Source: Pseudomonadota bacterium (GTDB taxonomy: Bacteria; Pseudomonadota; Gammaproteobacteria; Burkholderiales; Rhodocyclaceae). From it: DNA of 64,000 nucleotides. This document shows positions 8,808-19,228 of this stretch, piece by piece. Position numbers and translations under genes: made by a program. The notes beneath the pieces are model-generated. The model saw nothing but the letters and a program-made list of their open reading frames with translations. It had not been told where the DNA came from and made no database searches. The DNA lies in the NCBI GenBank assembly GCA_018241695.1, contig JAFEDH010000004.1, positions 1 to 64,000 on the forward strand, written 5' to 3'. Within the stretch, counting starts at the first letter, position 1. Each line of letters starts with the position of its first letter.

Positions 8808-9599
8808 ATGTGTCAGTTGCTGGGCATGAACTGCAACACGCCGACCGACATCTGCTTTTCCTTCGAAGGCTTCCGTACCCGCGGCGGGCTCACCGATGTG
8901 CACACCGACGGCTGGGGCATCGCCTTTTTCGAGGGACGCGGCGTGCGGCTTTTTCTTGACCCGCAGCCCTCCGCCCGCTCGCCGGTGGCCGATCTGGTGC
9001 GGCAGTATCCGATCCGTTCCACCAATGTCATCGCCCACATCCGCAAAGCGACCCAGGGGCCGGTGGGGCTGGAGAACACCCATCCGTTCCAGCGCGAGCT
9101 GTGGGGGCGCTACTGGATCTTCGCCCACAACGGCAACCTCCAGGACTTCGCCCCGCCCCTGGACGGCAGCTTCCTCCCGGTGGGCGACACCGACAGCGAA
9201 CGGGCTTTCTGCTGGATGCTGCAACGGCTGCAGGCACGCTTTTCCGCCATGCCCGCTGCCGGAACGCTGTATGCGGAGCTGCAGGCCCTGGTGCGGGAAA
9301 TCACCGTCCATGGCGAATTCAATTTCCTGCTCTCGCAAGGCGATGCCCTGTTCGCCCACAGCACCAAGAGCCTGCATTTTCTGGTGCGGCAGGCCCCCTT
9401 CACCCGCGCACATCTGAAGGACCAGGATCTGACGGTGGATTTCAACGAAGTCACCACACCCCATGATCGCGTGGCCATCATCGCCACCATGCCGCTCACC
9501 GACAATGAAGCCTGGACCGTGATCGAACCGGGCACCCTGATGATGTTCCGCGATGGGCAGCCGGTAGCGCCGGCAGCCGGAGCCGCCCGGTCGATGTGA
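8808..9599 (+). CDS. Class II glutamine amidotransferase (YafJ family)
   Basis: A 263-aa Ntn-hydrolase-type glutaminase. Cys2 (MCQLLGMN) becomes the N-terminal nucleophile after Met removal. Family motifs GGLTDVHTDGWGIAFF, AHIRKATQG, ENTHPFQRELWGRYWIFAHNGNL and GDTDSERAF are present in order. These proteins have only the glutaminase domain, and the ammonia acceptor of the YafJ family is not known. It starts 10 bp after the transglycosylase gene and ends 4 bp from the convergent nirN, leaving no room for a separate terminator. Confidence 0.9.
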   Translation: MCQLLGMNCNTPTDICFSFEGFRTRGGLTDVHTDGWGIAFFEGRGVRLFLDPQPSARSPVADLVRQYPIRSTNVIAHIRKATQGPVGLENTHPFQRELWGRYWIFAHNGNLQDFAPPLDGSFLPVGDTDSERAFCWMLQRLQARFSAMPAAGTLYAELQALVREITVHGEFNFLLSQGDALFAHSTKSLHFLVRQAPFTRAHLKDQDLTVDFNEVTTPHDRVAIIATMPLTDNEAWTVIEPGTLMMFRDGQPVAPAAGAARSM

Positions 9600-9603
9600 C
9601 CGC

Positions 9604-11151
9604 TCAGTGGCTGGTTCCCTCGGACCGGCTGATCTTGTTCCACACGTTGTACTTGCCCACCGGCCTGCACATGGGGATGCGCTTCACTTCCTTGAGGGTT
9701 CGTGCGTCGAAGACGATGAGGGCCCCCTCCTGCTCCCACAGACTGGCCAGGGCATAGCGTCCGTCGCGGGTGAATTCCACGTGCGCCAGGGTCTTGCCCG
9801 GCTCGGGACGCAGGTCCGCCACCACTGCCAGCGTACGCTTGTCGATCACCTGCAGGGTGTCCTTGCGGGCAGGACTCATCATCGCGTCGACAAAGGCGTA
9901 GGGGCTGTTTTCATGGCTGCGCAGGAAGAAGCCGGGGCCCAGGGTGGGGATGGTTTTCACCGGCTGCCAGGTGGACATGTCGATCACCGTGACGCCGCCT
10001 TCCTTGAGATTGGTGGAAGCCATGACGGTACGGCCCTGCCACTTCCAGGTGATGCCCGAACCCAGATGAGGCATGCCGGGCAGCGGAAGCTCGGCAATCT
10101 TGCGCCGGGCATCGAGATTCACCACCTGGCCGCGCCCGCTGCGCGCGGTACCCATCAGGTTGCGATAGTCCTGATCGAAAAAGAAGTCGTCCAGCGGTTC
10201 GTCGAGCGGGATGCGGCGCGGATTGAGGAAGCCCGGCCGGGCGATACCCTCGCCCATCGCATAGCCGTGCGCATGGCCATCGTAGATGGGCGCGGCCTTT
10301 GCGTCGTAACTGATCTCCCACAGCTCGGGCATGTCCTTCATGGCGGCGATGAAGCTGTGGCGCGGTGCGGCCTCATAAACCGCCGACACCCGCGAGAACT
10401 GCCTGCCATCCAGACTCATGGCCGGCAGCACCTTGATCAGATTCAAGTCGGCATCGAACAGGGCCAGGGTGCGCGGCAGGGTATTGGCAACGGCGACATA
10501 GCATCCGTCGCCGGAAACGGCGGCATTGCGGGTATTGAGCCCGGCACGCACTTCGGCGACCACCTTCAGGCTCCACAGATCGAACTTGGTGATCCAGCCG
10601 TCACGGGAGGCGAAATAGACGAAGCGTCCGTCGGGAGAAAACTTCGGCCCGCCATGCAGCGCATAGTGCGAAGGAAAACGATGGATCACCTCCAGCCGGT
10701 CGCCATCGATAATCGAAACATGGTGATCGCCGCCCTCCACCACGACAAACAGATTGAGCGGATCCGCCTTGAACACGGGCCGGGCGACAAGCGCTTCCGC
10801 CGGTGTCACCTGCACCCGCGAGGCACGAATATCCGCTTCGGACCAAGTGGGTACGGTCTCGGCGGATCGATAGATCCATCCAGCCAGCGCCTCGATTTCC
10901 TCGTTGCCAAGCTGGGGCGCGAAAGCCGGCATCTGGCTGGCCCGCCGGCCATGGCGGATCACCTCCATCGCATCGGCCCGCTTCAACCGCTCGAGGCTTT
11001 CGGGCAGCAACGCGGGGCCGATCCCGCCGAAACGGTCGGCGCCGTGGCAGCCGGCGCAATGTGTGGCGTAGAGCCCGGCCACATCGACCACATCAGCCGC
11101 CCCGGCCCAGCAGGATGTGACCCAGAACAGCATGGCCATCAGCGCCCTCAC
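9604..11151 (-). CDS. nirN: NirN, c-type cytochrome/dihydro-heme d1 dehydrogenase
   Basis: A 515-aa periplasmic protein: signal peptide (MRALMAMLFW...AGAAD), then a cytochrome c domain with CAGCH at residues 32-36 and a candidate Met axial ligand (SQMPAF), then an eight-bladed d1-type propeller related to NirS. NirN oxidises dihydro-heme d1 to heme d1 and passes it towards NirS. It is distinguished from NirS by its shorter N-terminus, its place at the end of the cluster and its lack of the NirS-like YHPEPRV segment. It is the last gene of the nir operon, and its start overlaps the nirJ stop by 4 bp. Confidence 0.92.
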   Translation of the reverse strand: MRALMAMLFWVTSCWAGAADVVDVAGLYATHCAGCHGADRFGGIGPALLPESLERLKRADAMEVIRHGRRASQMPAFAPQLGNEEIEALAGWIYRSAETVPTWSEADIRASRVQVTPAEALVARPVFKADPLNLFVVVEGGDHHVSIIDGDRLEVIHRFPSHYALHGGPKFSPDGRFVYFASRDGWITKFDLWSLKVVAEVRAGLNTRNAAVSGDGCYVAVANTLPRTLALFDADLNLIKVLPAMSLDGRQFSRVSAVYEAAPRHSFIAAMKDMPELWEISYDAKAAPIYDGHAHGYAMGEGIARPGFLNPRRIPLDEPLDDFFFDQDYRNLMGTARSGRGQVVNLDARRKIAELPLPGMPHLGSGITWKWQGRTVMASTNLKEGGVTVIDMSTWQPVKTIPTLGPGFFLRSHENSPYAFVDAMMSPARKDTLQVIDKRTLAVVADLRPEPGKTLAHVEFTRDGRYALASLWEQEGALIVFDARTLKEVKRIPMCRPVGKYNVWNKISRSEGTSH

Positions 11152-12284
11152 GCGATTTCCTCCTCGCTCAGGTAGCAGGCAGGATCTTCACCCCAGCGGT
11201 TGCCGAGACCCTGTGCCGCCCGCACCCGGGAACTGCCGTTGCAGATGGGCAGATACGCGCAGGTGCCGCAACGCCCCGACACCTGGCGCGGATGGCGGCG
11301 CAGCTCGCGCAGCAGGGGATTCTCCGGATCGGACCAGATGGCGGAAAAGGGCCGCTCGCGCACATTGCCTAGGGAAACATCCCACCACATGGTGTCGGGA
11401 TGCACCGCGCCCAGGTTGTCGATGTTCGCCACATTGACCCCTGTGGCATTGCCACCCCATTGCAGCAGCTTGGCGCGGATGTGATCGACCCGCTCGGGGA
11501 AGCGCGCCGCCACCCACTGCAACAGGTAAGGACCATCGGCATCCTGGTTGCCGGTGACGAACTCACGCCGTCGCCCCTGGCGGTGGTGCTCCCAGCTGGT
11601 ATCGAAGAGCAGATCCATGGCCCGGCGCGTGGTGATGTGATGGGCATCGGTCTTGCGGTTCACATTGCCGCGACCGGCGTAGTTGAGGTGGGAGAAATAG
11701 AATTTGTCGATGCCCTCCCGTTCCACCAGTTCCAGCAGCGCCGGCAGGTCGGCGGCATTCTCCTCCGTCATCGTATAGCGCACTCCAACCTTGATGCCGC
11801 GTTCCCTGCACAGGCGCAATCCGGCCAGCGATGCCGCGAAGGCGCCCTCCTTGCGGCGAAAGCGGTCATGCGTCGCACCCACGCCATCGAGGCTGACGCC
11901 CACGTAGTCAAAACCGACGGCATCGATGGCATCGATGTTGTGCCGGTCGATGAGGGTGCCGTTGGAAGAAAGCGAGGTGTAGAAACCCATCGCCTTGGCA
12001 CGCCGGGCGATCTCGAAAATATCGGGCCGCAGCAACGGCTCGCCACCAGAAAGAATCAGCACCGGCACGCGAAAGGCCTTGAGATCGTCCATCACGGCGA
12101 ACACTTCGTCGGTGCCGAGTTCGCCAGGAAAATCCTTGTCGGCCGAGATGGAATAACAGTGGCGGCAGGTCAGGTTGCAACGGCGGATCAGGTTCCAGAT
12201 CACCACCGGTCCGGGTGGATTGCGCCGCGGCGCGACAGGCGTCGGATCGGTCAGCTCCGACATGAACTGGAAAATTCTGAACAC
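11148..12284 (-). CDS. nirJ: NirJ, radical SAM heme d1 biosynthesis protein
   Basis: A 378-aa radical SAM enzyme. The CxxxCxxC cluster motif is C36-C40-C43 (CNLTCRHCY), followed by the SAM-binding GGEPLLR segment. A C-terminal SPASM-like cysteine set (SGRCGTCAYLPICNG and a final ACYLSEEE) would bind a second Fe-S cluster. NirJ replaces the propionate side chains of 12,18-didecarboxysiroheme with keto groups in heme d1 synthesis. The start is GTG with a strong AAAGGAG ribosome site 6-7 bases upstream, after a 26-bp gap from nirH; an internal Met (residue 8) is a weaker alternative. Confidence 0.95.
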   Translation of the reverse strand: MFRIFQFMSELTDPTPVAPRRNPPGPVVIWNLIRRCNLTCRHCYSISADKDFPGELGTDEVFAVMDDLKAFRVPVLILSGGEPLLRPDIFEIARRAKAMGFYTSLSSNGTLIDRHNIDAIDAVGFDYVGVSLDGVGATHDRFRRKEGAFAASLAGLRLCRERGIKVGVRYTMTEENAADLPALLELVEREGIDKFYFSHLNYAGRGNVNRKTDAHHITTRRAMDLLFDTSWEHHRQGRRREFVTGNQDADGPYLLQWVAARFPERVDHIRAKLLQWGGNATGVNVANIDNLGAVHPDTMWWDVSLGNVRERPFSAIWSDPENPLLRELRRHPRQVSGRCGTCAYLPICNGSSRVRAAQGLGNRWGEDPACYLSEEEIA

Positions 12285-12310
12285 GACGAACTCCTTTGGG
12301 GAAAGCGGTT

Positions 12311-12808
12311 CTAGGCGGCGATGCGCAGCCCGGTTTTTTTATAAATCCGGTTTGAATAAAGAATCGCAAGCGTGCGACAGGCGCCGGGAAAGCACGCTTC
12401 CATCCCCTCATGCAGGGTGGCCACCAGGTCTGCCACCTCCGCGCGGGAACGGCCATGGACCATGGCGAAAAGATTGAAATTCCACATCGGCCGGTGGCGC
12501 GGGCGGCGGTAGCAATGGGTCACCGCTTCCCGTGTGCCGAGCCAGGCGCCGATCTCGTCCGCACGATCATCCTCCACATCCCACACGCTCATGCCGTTGG
12601 CCACGTAGCCGATGGCGTAATGGTTGGGTACCACGCCGATGCGGCGGATTGCACCCCGGTCCAGCAGGGCTTGCAGGCGCGCCATCACCACCCCGGGCGC
12701 AAGGCCCAGAGACTCGGCCACCGCACGATAGGGTTCGGCCACCACCGGCAGCCCCCCCTGGGTGGCGACGACGATGCGGCGGTCAATATCGTCCAGCACC
12801 TCGTTCAT
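12311..12808 (-). CDS. nirH: NirH, siroheme decarboxylase subunit
   Basis: A 165-aa AsnC/Lrp-like protein without regulatory function: a winged-helix-like N-terminus (DIDRRIVVATQGGLPVVAEPY) and a ferredoxin-like AsnC ligand domain with the family motif THCYRRPRHRPMWNFNLFAMVHG. Together with the NirD, NirL and NirG domains it decarboxylates siroheme to 12,18-didecarboxysiroheme in heme d1 synthesis. Its ATG overlaps the nirG stop (ATGA). Confidence 0.93.
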   Translation of the reverse strand: MNEVLDDIDRRIVVATQGGLPVVAEPYRAVAESLGLAPGVVMARLQALLDRGAIRRIGVVPNHYAIGYVANGMSVWDVEDDRADEIGAWLGTREAVTHCYRRPRHRPMWNFNLFAMVHGRSRAEVADLVATLHEGMEACFPGACRTLAILYSNRIYKKTGLRIAA

Positions 12809-13281
12809 GCGCGCAACCGCATGTCGACGAAGTATTCCTTCTCCTTGGGAAAAGAGAACACCGGATAGCCCGTCGCGGCTTCGATGACGGCTACTGCCTC
12901 CGCCACGCCCGCCGGCGTTTCGGTGGCCAGGACGAACCAGAGATTGAGCGTGTGATCGCGTCCGTAATTGTGGGCTACCTGGGGAAAGGCGTTGACCTGT
13001 GCCGCCACGGCCTCCAGCCTGTCCCCGGGCACCGCCATGGCGGCCAGGCAGAAGGCGCCGCCCAGGCGCTCGATCTGGAACAGGGGGCCGAAGCGGGTGA
13101 GCACCTTGCGCGCCATCAGCACATCCACCCGCGCCAGCAACTCCGCTTCACCAATGCCAAGCTGCCCGGCCGCCACGGCGAAGGGCCGCTCGCAGATTGG
13201 GAACCCGCCTTGCAGGGCATTGATGATGGCCCGATCCAGGTCATCGAGCGGTGCCGGTGACTGCAGCAGGGCCTCAACCAT
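12805..13281 (-). CDS. nirG: NirG, siroheme decarboxylase subunit
   Basis: 158 aa from the ATG at 13281, which overlaps the end of nirDL by 8 bp; an in-frame ATG at 13296 is an alternative. It is an AsnC/Lrp-like member with LDRAIINALQGGFPICERPF at the N-terminus and the VAHNYGRDHTLNLWFVLA motif typical of the NirD/NirG branch (HNY instead of the CYRR of NirL/NirH). It acts in the siroheme decarboxylase complex. Confidence 0.9.
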   Translation of the reverse strand: MVEALLQSPAPLDDLDRAIINALQGGFPICERPFAVAAGQLGIGEAELLARVDVLMARKVLTRFGPLFQIERLGGAFCLAAMAVPGDRLEAVAAQVNAFPQVAHNYGRDHTLNLWFVLATETPAGVAEAVAVIEAATGYPVFSFPKEKEYFVDMRLRA

Positions 13282-14254
13282 GGGCAGGCCCGACATAGCG
13301 CGCACCGCGCTGCTTGAAGCGGCGCAGGCTGAAAAGGACATCATGCCCGTAGGCGTCAAGCCCCAGCGTTACCGCCAGTGCGGCACGCTGCGCCAGCACG
13401 GCCTCACGCGTGCGGCCATGGATCATGCAGAACAGGTTGTAGCGCCAGCGCGGCAAGGCGCGCTGGCGCCGGTAACACAGGGTGACGCCGTTGGCGGCCG
13501 CCAGACGCGGCCCCAGCTCCGCCACAAGCGCATCGGGTACGTCCCAGACACACATGGCGTTGGCGGTGTACCCCAGTTCCCGGTGATGCACCACCACCCC
13601 CAGGCGCTTCACGGTGCCATCTTCCTGCCAGCCCGAAAGCAGGCGGATCGCCGCGGACTCATCGAGACCCGCGGCGCCGGCCAGCCGCGCATAAGGCCGT
13701 GGCACCAGCGGCAGACCTTCCTGCAGCACTTCGATCAGTCGGCGTGCTCCGGCCTCCAGAGGCGGTGCCGGATGACACTGGCCGCCACCGACACGCTTTG
13801 CGCCGCCCTGCAGATCGAAACCGAGGTCGATGTGAAAGGCATCGAGCAGGGGCAGCGAGAGCACCTCTGCACCGGTCCCGGCCGCAATTTCGGCGAGAAC
13901 GGCATCGCGTGCGGTGGCATCGGCGGCAGTCACCACGAACCACAGCTTGAGTTCGTGTTCCCGCTGGTAGTTGTGATTCACCGCGGCGTGACGGTTGATG
14001 ATTGCTGCGGCCGATTCGATCTGATCATCCGGCACGGTGACGGCGGCCAGGGTACTGGCGCCCAGCCGACGCGGCGGAAACACGGCGCCGATGCGGCTGA
14101 CCACACCATCGCGTGACAGCCGGCGATAGGTGTCCAGCACAGCCGCCTCGCTCAGCCCTTCCTCCCGGCCGATGGCGGCGAAGGGCTGCGACACCAGAGG
14201 GAAACCGTGCTGGTAGCGGTTGAGAAGACGGAAATCGGCGCTGCCGTGCTGCAT
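13274..14254 (-). CDS. nirDL: NirD-NirL fusion, siroheme decarboxylase
   Basis: A 326-aa protein holding two AsnC/Lrp-like units in tandem. Residues about 1-155 are NirD-like (NRYQHGFPLVSQPF, then NHNYQREHELKLWFV). Residues about 170-326 are NirL-like (VLQEGLPLVPRPYARLA, then TLCYRRQRALPRWRYNLFCMIHG). In some species nirD and nirL are separate genes; a fused form is also known. It works with NirG and NirH on siroheme. The chosen ATG (14254) has AGGGG just upstream and lies 10 bp after the nirF stop. The open frame extends further upstream inside nirF, which is not credible coding. Confidence 0.93.
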   Translation of the reverse strand: MQHGSADFRLLNRYQHGFPLVSQPFAAIGREEGLSEAAVLDTYRRLSRDGVVSRIGAVFPPRRLGASTLAAVTVPDDQIESAAAIINRHAAVNHNYQREHELKLWFVVTAADATARDAVLAEIAAGTGAEVLSLPLLDAFHIDLGFDLQGGAKRVGGGQCHPAPPLEAGARRLIEVLQEGLPLVPRPYARLAGAAGLDESAAIRLLSGWQEDGTVKRLGVVVHHRELGYTANAMCVWDVPDALVAELGPRLAAANGVTLCYRRQRALPRWRYNLFCMIHGRTREAVLAQRAALAVTLGLDAYGHDVLFSLRRFKQRGARYVGPAHG

Positions 14255-14264
14255 CGATTCGCCC

Positions 14265-15449
14265 CTAGAAGCCGCTGCGGACAGCCCGCGCGGAGAAAAA
14301 GATGCCGCTGGGGCTTTTTGCCGGCAACACCTTGAGCAGGGCATGGGTGCCCGTGGTGTAGATGGCCACGCGGTCGTCATCACGGCTGGAAATCCATACC
14401 GCTTCACCCCGCGGAGTGAATTCCATATGCAGGACCGCCCGGCCCGGTTCCAGGGTATCGGTCACACGGTTGTCAAGCGTATCGATGACCTGTACCGCGC
14501 CATTGTCGGGGAAGGCGAAATTCACCCACACCTCGCGGCCATCGGGACGGGCCATGACGAACACCGGCTGACCCCGCACCGGAATCCGTCCGACTTCCTG
14601 CCAGTTCGCCATGTCCATCACCAGCACCTCGTGACGGCCGATCGCCGGCAGATAGACGCGACCATTGGCCACCGACCAGCCGCGCAGGTGGGGCATCTTG
14701 TAGACGGGCAGGGGCTCCTGCCCCCTGCCATAGCCCTGCAACACCTTGCGCACGCCCTTCTCCGGCTGCCATAGATCCAGAAGCGCCAGACCATCTTCGC
14801 CGAAGAGACCGGCGATGTAGTAACGCCCGTCGGGTGTGGCAAGGCCGTCATAGGGCGATTTCCCGGCCGGGAAACGCCGGGTTTGAGGATGGCCCGGGTC
14901 ATGCAGATCGGTGACGCGGATCTCTCCGGCATCGAACAGCGCATAGGCGAAGCGACCGTCCGCAAGATCGGTCAGGCCCACCACGCGGGCACGCCTGCCC
15001 TCACCGTAATCGGCCGGAATGTCAGCCAGGGGCGCCAGGGTTTGCGCGTCAAAGGCCTTGAGGCCACCCGGCTCGTAATTCTGCGCGACCACCATGCGAC
15101 CATCCTGGGAAATGGCACCACCGATGGAATTTCCGGCCTGGACGACACGGCCCGCCAAGGTGCGGGTGAGCAGATCGATCCTGGAAATTCCACCATCACG
15201 GCCAAAGACATACGCATAGCGCTGGTCACGGGAGAATACCGCCGAGGCATGGGAGAGATCACCCAGCCCCTCGACCCGGCCCAGCACCGCCATGGCGCTG
15301 GTGTCAATCACCAGCACACTGCCGCTGGCCCGCTCCACGACGATGCCCAGGTCGCCGCTGCCGCGCGGTTCGGGAACTTCCGCCGCCATCGCGCTGGCGG
15401 CTGCCAGCAGCATGAGGCCGGTCGAGAGCAATTTACGCAGGAGGCTCAT
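14265..15449 (-). CDS. nirF: NirF, heme d1 biosynthesis protein
   Basis: 394 aa from the ATG at 15449, whose first bases overlap the nirC stop (ATGA). An N-terminal signal (MSLLRKLLSTGLMLLAAASAMAA) without a lipobox Cys predicts a soluble periplasmic protein. The rest is a d1-type beta-propeller related to the NirS and NirN d1 domains but lacking a cytochrome c domain. NirF is required for heme d1 maturation and binds the late intermediate. Several propeller repeats are visible, for example RDQRYAYVFGRDGGISRIDL and TPDGRYYIAGLFGEDGLALLDL. Confidence 0.93.
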   Translation of the reverse strand: MSLLRKLLSTGLMLLAAASAMAAEVPEPRGSGDLGIVVERASGSVLVIDTSAMAVLGRVEGLGDLSHASAVFSRDQRYAYVFGRDGGISRIDLLTRTLAGRVVQAGNSIGGAISQDGRMVVAQNYEPGGLKAFDAQTLAPLADIPADYGEGRRARVVGLTDLADGRFAYALFDAGEIRVTDLHDPGHPQTRRFPAGKSPYDGLATPDGRYYIAGLFGEDGLALLDLWQPEKGVRKVLQGYGRGQEPLPVYKMPHLRGWSVANGRVYLPAIGRHEVLVMDMANWQEVGRIPVRGQPVFVMARPDGREVWVNFAFPDNGAVQVIDTLDNRVTDTLEPGRAVLHMEFTPRGEAVWISSRDDDRVAIYTTGTHALLKVLPAKSPSGIFFSARAVRSGF

Positions 15450-15802
15450 GGTCGCGCGGGTTCCTGAGGAAATCCCTGCCGCAACTGGTGGGCGATCCAG
15501 TGTGCTTCGTCTGCATCGAGGATGCCGAGGAAGGGGGGCATGGGCGTCCCCGGCCGGCCGTGCAGAATTACGGCCGCCACATCCTCCGCCGTCAAGCGCT
15601 GCAGGGACACCGGCAACAGGGAGGGCCCGAGCCCGCCACGGAGGGTCAGGCCGTGGCAGGAACCGCAATCCTCTCGCACCATGTGCACCAGCGCCGCCTG
15701 CCGGGTGGTATCCGGCATGCCTGCCATCGCGCCGGTGGCTCCCGCCACGGCGCACAGCAGCAGCCCTCGCACTCCACGGCATAGCCTCAACTCACTTCGC
15801 AC
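15446..15802 (-). CDS. nirC: NirC, small c-type cytochrome
   Basis: 118 aa if the GTG at 15802, overlapping the nirM stop, is used; TTG at 15790 or an inner GTG are alternatives because ribosome sites are weak. A hydrophobic leader (GLLLCAVAGATGAMA) is followed by one heme-binding CGSCH (about residues 46-50) and a PGTPMPPF segment supplying a Met ligand. NirC donates electrons within the nitrite reductase system and has been implicated in NirS maturation. It sits between nirM and nirF, its usual place. Confidence 0.88.
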   Translation of the reverse strand: MRSELRLCRGVRGLLLCAVAGATGAMAGMPDTTRQAALVHMVREDCGSCHGLTLRGGLGPSLLPVSLQRLTAEDVAAVILHGRPGTPMPPFLGILDADEAHWIAHQLRQGFPQEPARP

Positions 15803-16109
15803 CCTTGAGAATCCACTCGACCAGGCTCTTGAGATCGGCATCGGAAATCTTCTCCGGGCCGTTGGGCGGCATGGGGATGGGCCCCCACACGCCCGAACCG
15901 CCCTTGCGCACCTTGGCCGCCAGGATGGCCGGGGCATTCTGGTCGGACTGGTATTTGGCCGCAATATCCTTGAAGCTCGGCCCCATCATTTTCTTGTCTT
16001 TGGCATGGCAGGCCACACAGCCCGCTTTCTGCATCAGGGCCTCGCTGGCGAATGCGGTAGTGCCGATGCAGGTGGCGGCGAGAAGTACTGCGAATCGGAT
16101 GTTTTTCAC
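15792..16109 (-). CDS. nirM: NirM, cytochrome c551 (electron donor to NirS)
   Basis: 105 aa from a GTG at 16109 with an ACGAGGA ribosome site and a clean signal peptide (ending TTAFA). The open frame extends upstream into nirS, but that part is not protein-like. The mature domain has CVACH at residues 31-35 and the cytochrome c8/c551 hallmark GVWGPIPMPPN, whose Met is the second axial ligand. It carries electrons in the periplasm to cytochrome cd1. It lies 25 bp after nirS. Confidence 0.92.
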   Translation of the reverse strand: MKNIRFAVLLAATCIGTTAFASEALMQKAGCVACHAKDKKMMGPSFKDIAAKYQSDQNAPAILAAKVRKGGSGVWGPIPMPPNGPEKISDADLKSLVEWILKGAK

Positions 16110-16134
16110 GATGTCCTCGTTGGCGTGATCGTAA

Positions 16135-17859
<1,725 letters not shown>

Positions 17860-17891
17860 TCATCTCCCTTGAAAACTGTGCTTTCAGGAAG

Positions 17892-17933
17892 ACTATGCTT
17901 GTAACCGGGATATTTTTTCTTGATGCCGATCAA
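17892..17933 (-). promoter_or_regulatory. FNR/DNR-type box and -10 element of the nir operon
   Basis: A perfect dyad TTGATGCCGATCAA lies at 17920-17933, matching the FNR/ANR/DNR consensus TTGAT-N4-ATCAA. On the minus strand a CATAGT hexamer lies at 17897-17892. This places the dyad centre about 41 bases before a predicted start near 17885, the geometry of a class II activated promoter. It implies induction by low oxygen or nitric oxide. No other such box was noticed in the window. Confidence 0.85.
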
Positions 17934-18007
17934 AGGGGCACGACGTGACCACGCCAGCCCGTCAAATCAGGAGGACACACAGAAGGGAAAGCGGAGAGAT
18001 CCGGCGC

Positions 18008-19228
18008 TTACTGGTAGCGGAGGGCCTCGATGGGATCTAGACGCGCCGCCTTGCGCGCCGGATAGAAGCCGAAAAAGATGCCCACGGCAGCCGCCACACC
18101 GAAAGCGACGAGAACCGAGCTGCCGGAAATCACCACCGCGGTTTTGGTCAGGATATTGGCCAGCAGGGCGCCGCCAACCCCGAGGGCAAGCCCGATGCAG
18201 CAGCCCACCACGGAGATGATGATGGCCTCGAGCAGGAATTGCAGCAGGATGTCCTGCTCGCGCGCGCCGATGGCCATGCGGATGCCGATCTCGCGGGTGC
18301 GCTCGGTCACCGACACCAGCATGATGTTCATGATGCCGATACCGCCCACCAGCAGGGACACAGAAGCGATGGCGCCCAGCAGCAGGGACATGACGCGGGT
18401 GGTTTCGGCCGCCGAGTCGGCCACGGCGGTGAGGTTGCGAATGAAGAAATCGTTATCCTGGTTTTCGCGGATGCGGTGGCGCTGCCTGAGCAGCGCGGTC
18501 ATGTCCCGCTCCACGCCGTCCATCGCCTCGGGCGACTCGGCCTGAACATTGATCAACCGCACCGAACCCTGGAAGGACACGCCGAAAAGCTGGCGCTGGG
18601 CGGTGGTCAGCGGCACCAGGATGGTGTCGTCCTGATCGCGTCCATCCAGGCTTTGCCCCTTCGCGGCAAGCACTCCGATCACGACAAAGGGGCTGCTGCG
18701 GATGCGCAGGGTCTTGCCCACCGGGTCCTCGTTGCCGAACAGGTTCTGCACCACGGTGCGCCCCAGCAGGCAAACGCGGGTGGCGGAACGCACATCGCTG
18801 TCGGAGATGGGAACGCCCTCGGCCAGGCTCCAGCTGCGCACCTCCAGATAGGCAGGGGTGATGCCATAGATGGAGGTGTTCCAGTTGTTGCTGCCATAGA
18901 CCACCTGGCCCGAACCCGGATGCAGCGGCGCCACGGCGGCGACGCCGGGTAGTTCCGCGATCGCGTCGGCATCCGCGACCGTGAGGGTCGGGGCATTGCC
19001 GCCCCCGGCGCGTACCCCGGAAGATGTGGTGGAACCGGAAAGAACGATGAACAGGTTGGCGCCCATAGAGCTGATCGAATCCGCCACCGCGAGCTGGGCA
19101 CCCTGGCCAATCGCCGTCATCAGCACCACGGCGGCGACGCCGATCACCATCCCCAGCATGGTGAGGAAGGTGCGCATCTTGTTGGCGCCCATGGCATGCC
19201 AGGCCTGGCCCAGAAGGGTGGCGATCAT
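18008..19228 (-). CDS. MacB-type ABC transporter permease (FtsX-like, no ATPase domain)
   Basis: A 406-aa inner-membrane protein: one N-terminal membrane helix (FLTMLGMVIGVAAVVLM), a large periplasmic MacB-type core domain (about residues 50-270), and three C-terminal helices with the conserved GGIGIMNIMLVSVTERTREIGIRMAIGAR segment. It ends with the family tail PARKAARLDPIEALRYQ. The ATPase is a separate gene upstream, unlike fused E. coli MacB. It should act as a mechanotransmission pump with the adaptor and TolC-like proteins of the same operon. The substrate is unknown. Confidence 0.92.
   Translation of the reverse strand: MIATLLGQAWHAMGANKMRTFLTMLGMVIGVAAVVLMTAIGQGAQLAVADSISSMGANLFIVLSGSTTSSGVRAGGGNAPTLTVADADAIAELPGVAAVAPLHPGSGQVVYGSNNWNTSIYGITPAYLEVRSWSLAEGVPISDSDVRSATRVCLLGRTVVQNLFGNEDPVGKTLRIRSSPFVVIGVLAAKGQSLDGRDQDDTILVPLTTAQRQLFGVSFQGSVRLINVQAESPEAMDGVERDMTALLRQRHRIRENQDNDFFIRNLTAVADSAAETTRVMSLLLGAIASVSLLVGGIGIMNIMLVSVTERTREIGIRMAIGAREQDILLQFLLEAIIISVVGCCIGLALGVGGALLANILTKTAVVISGSSVLVAFGVAAAVGIFFGFYPARKAARLDPIEALRYQ

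Noticed and set aside
9607..11175. Long plus-strand frames opposite nirN and nirS (also 16147-17904)
   Set aside because: These are His/Gly-rich antisense shadows; the minus-strand products have clear heme-binding motifs and an operon arrangement.
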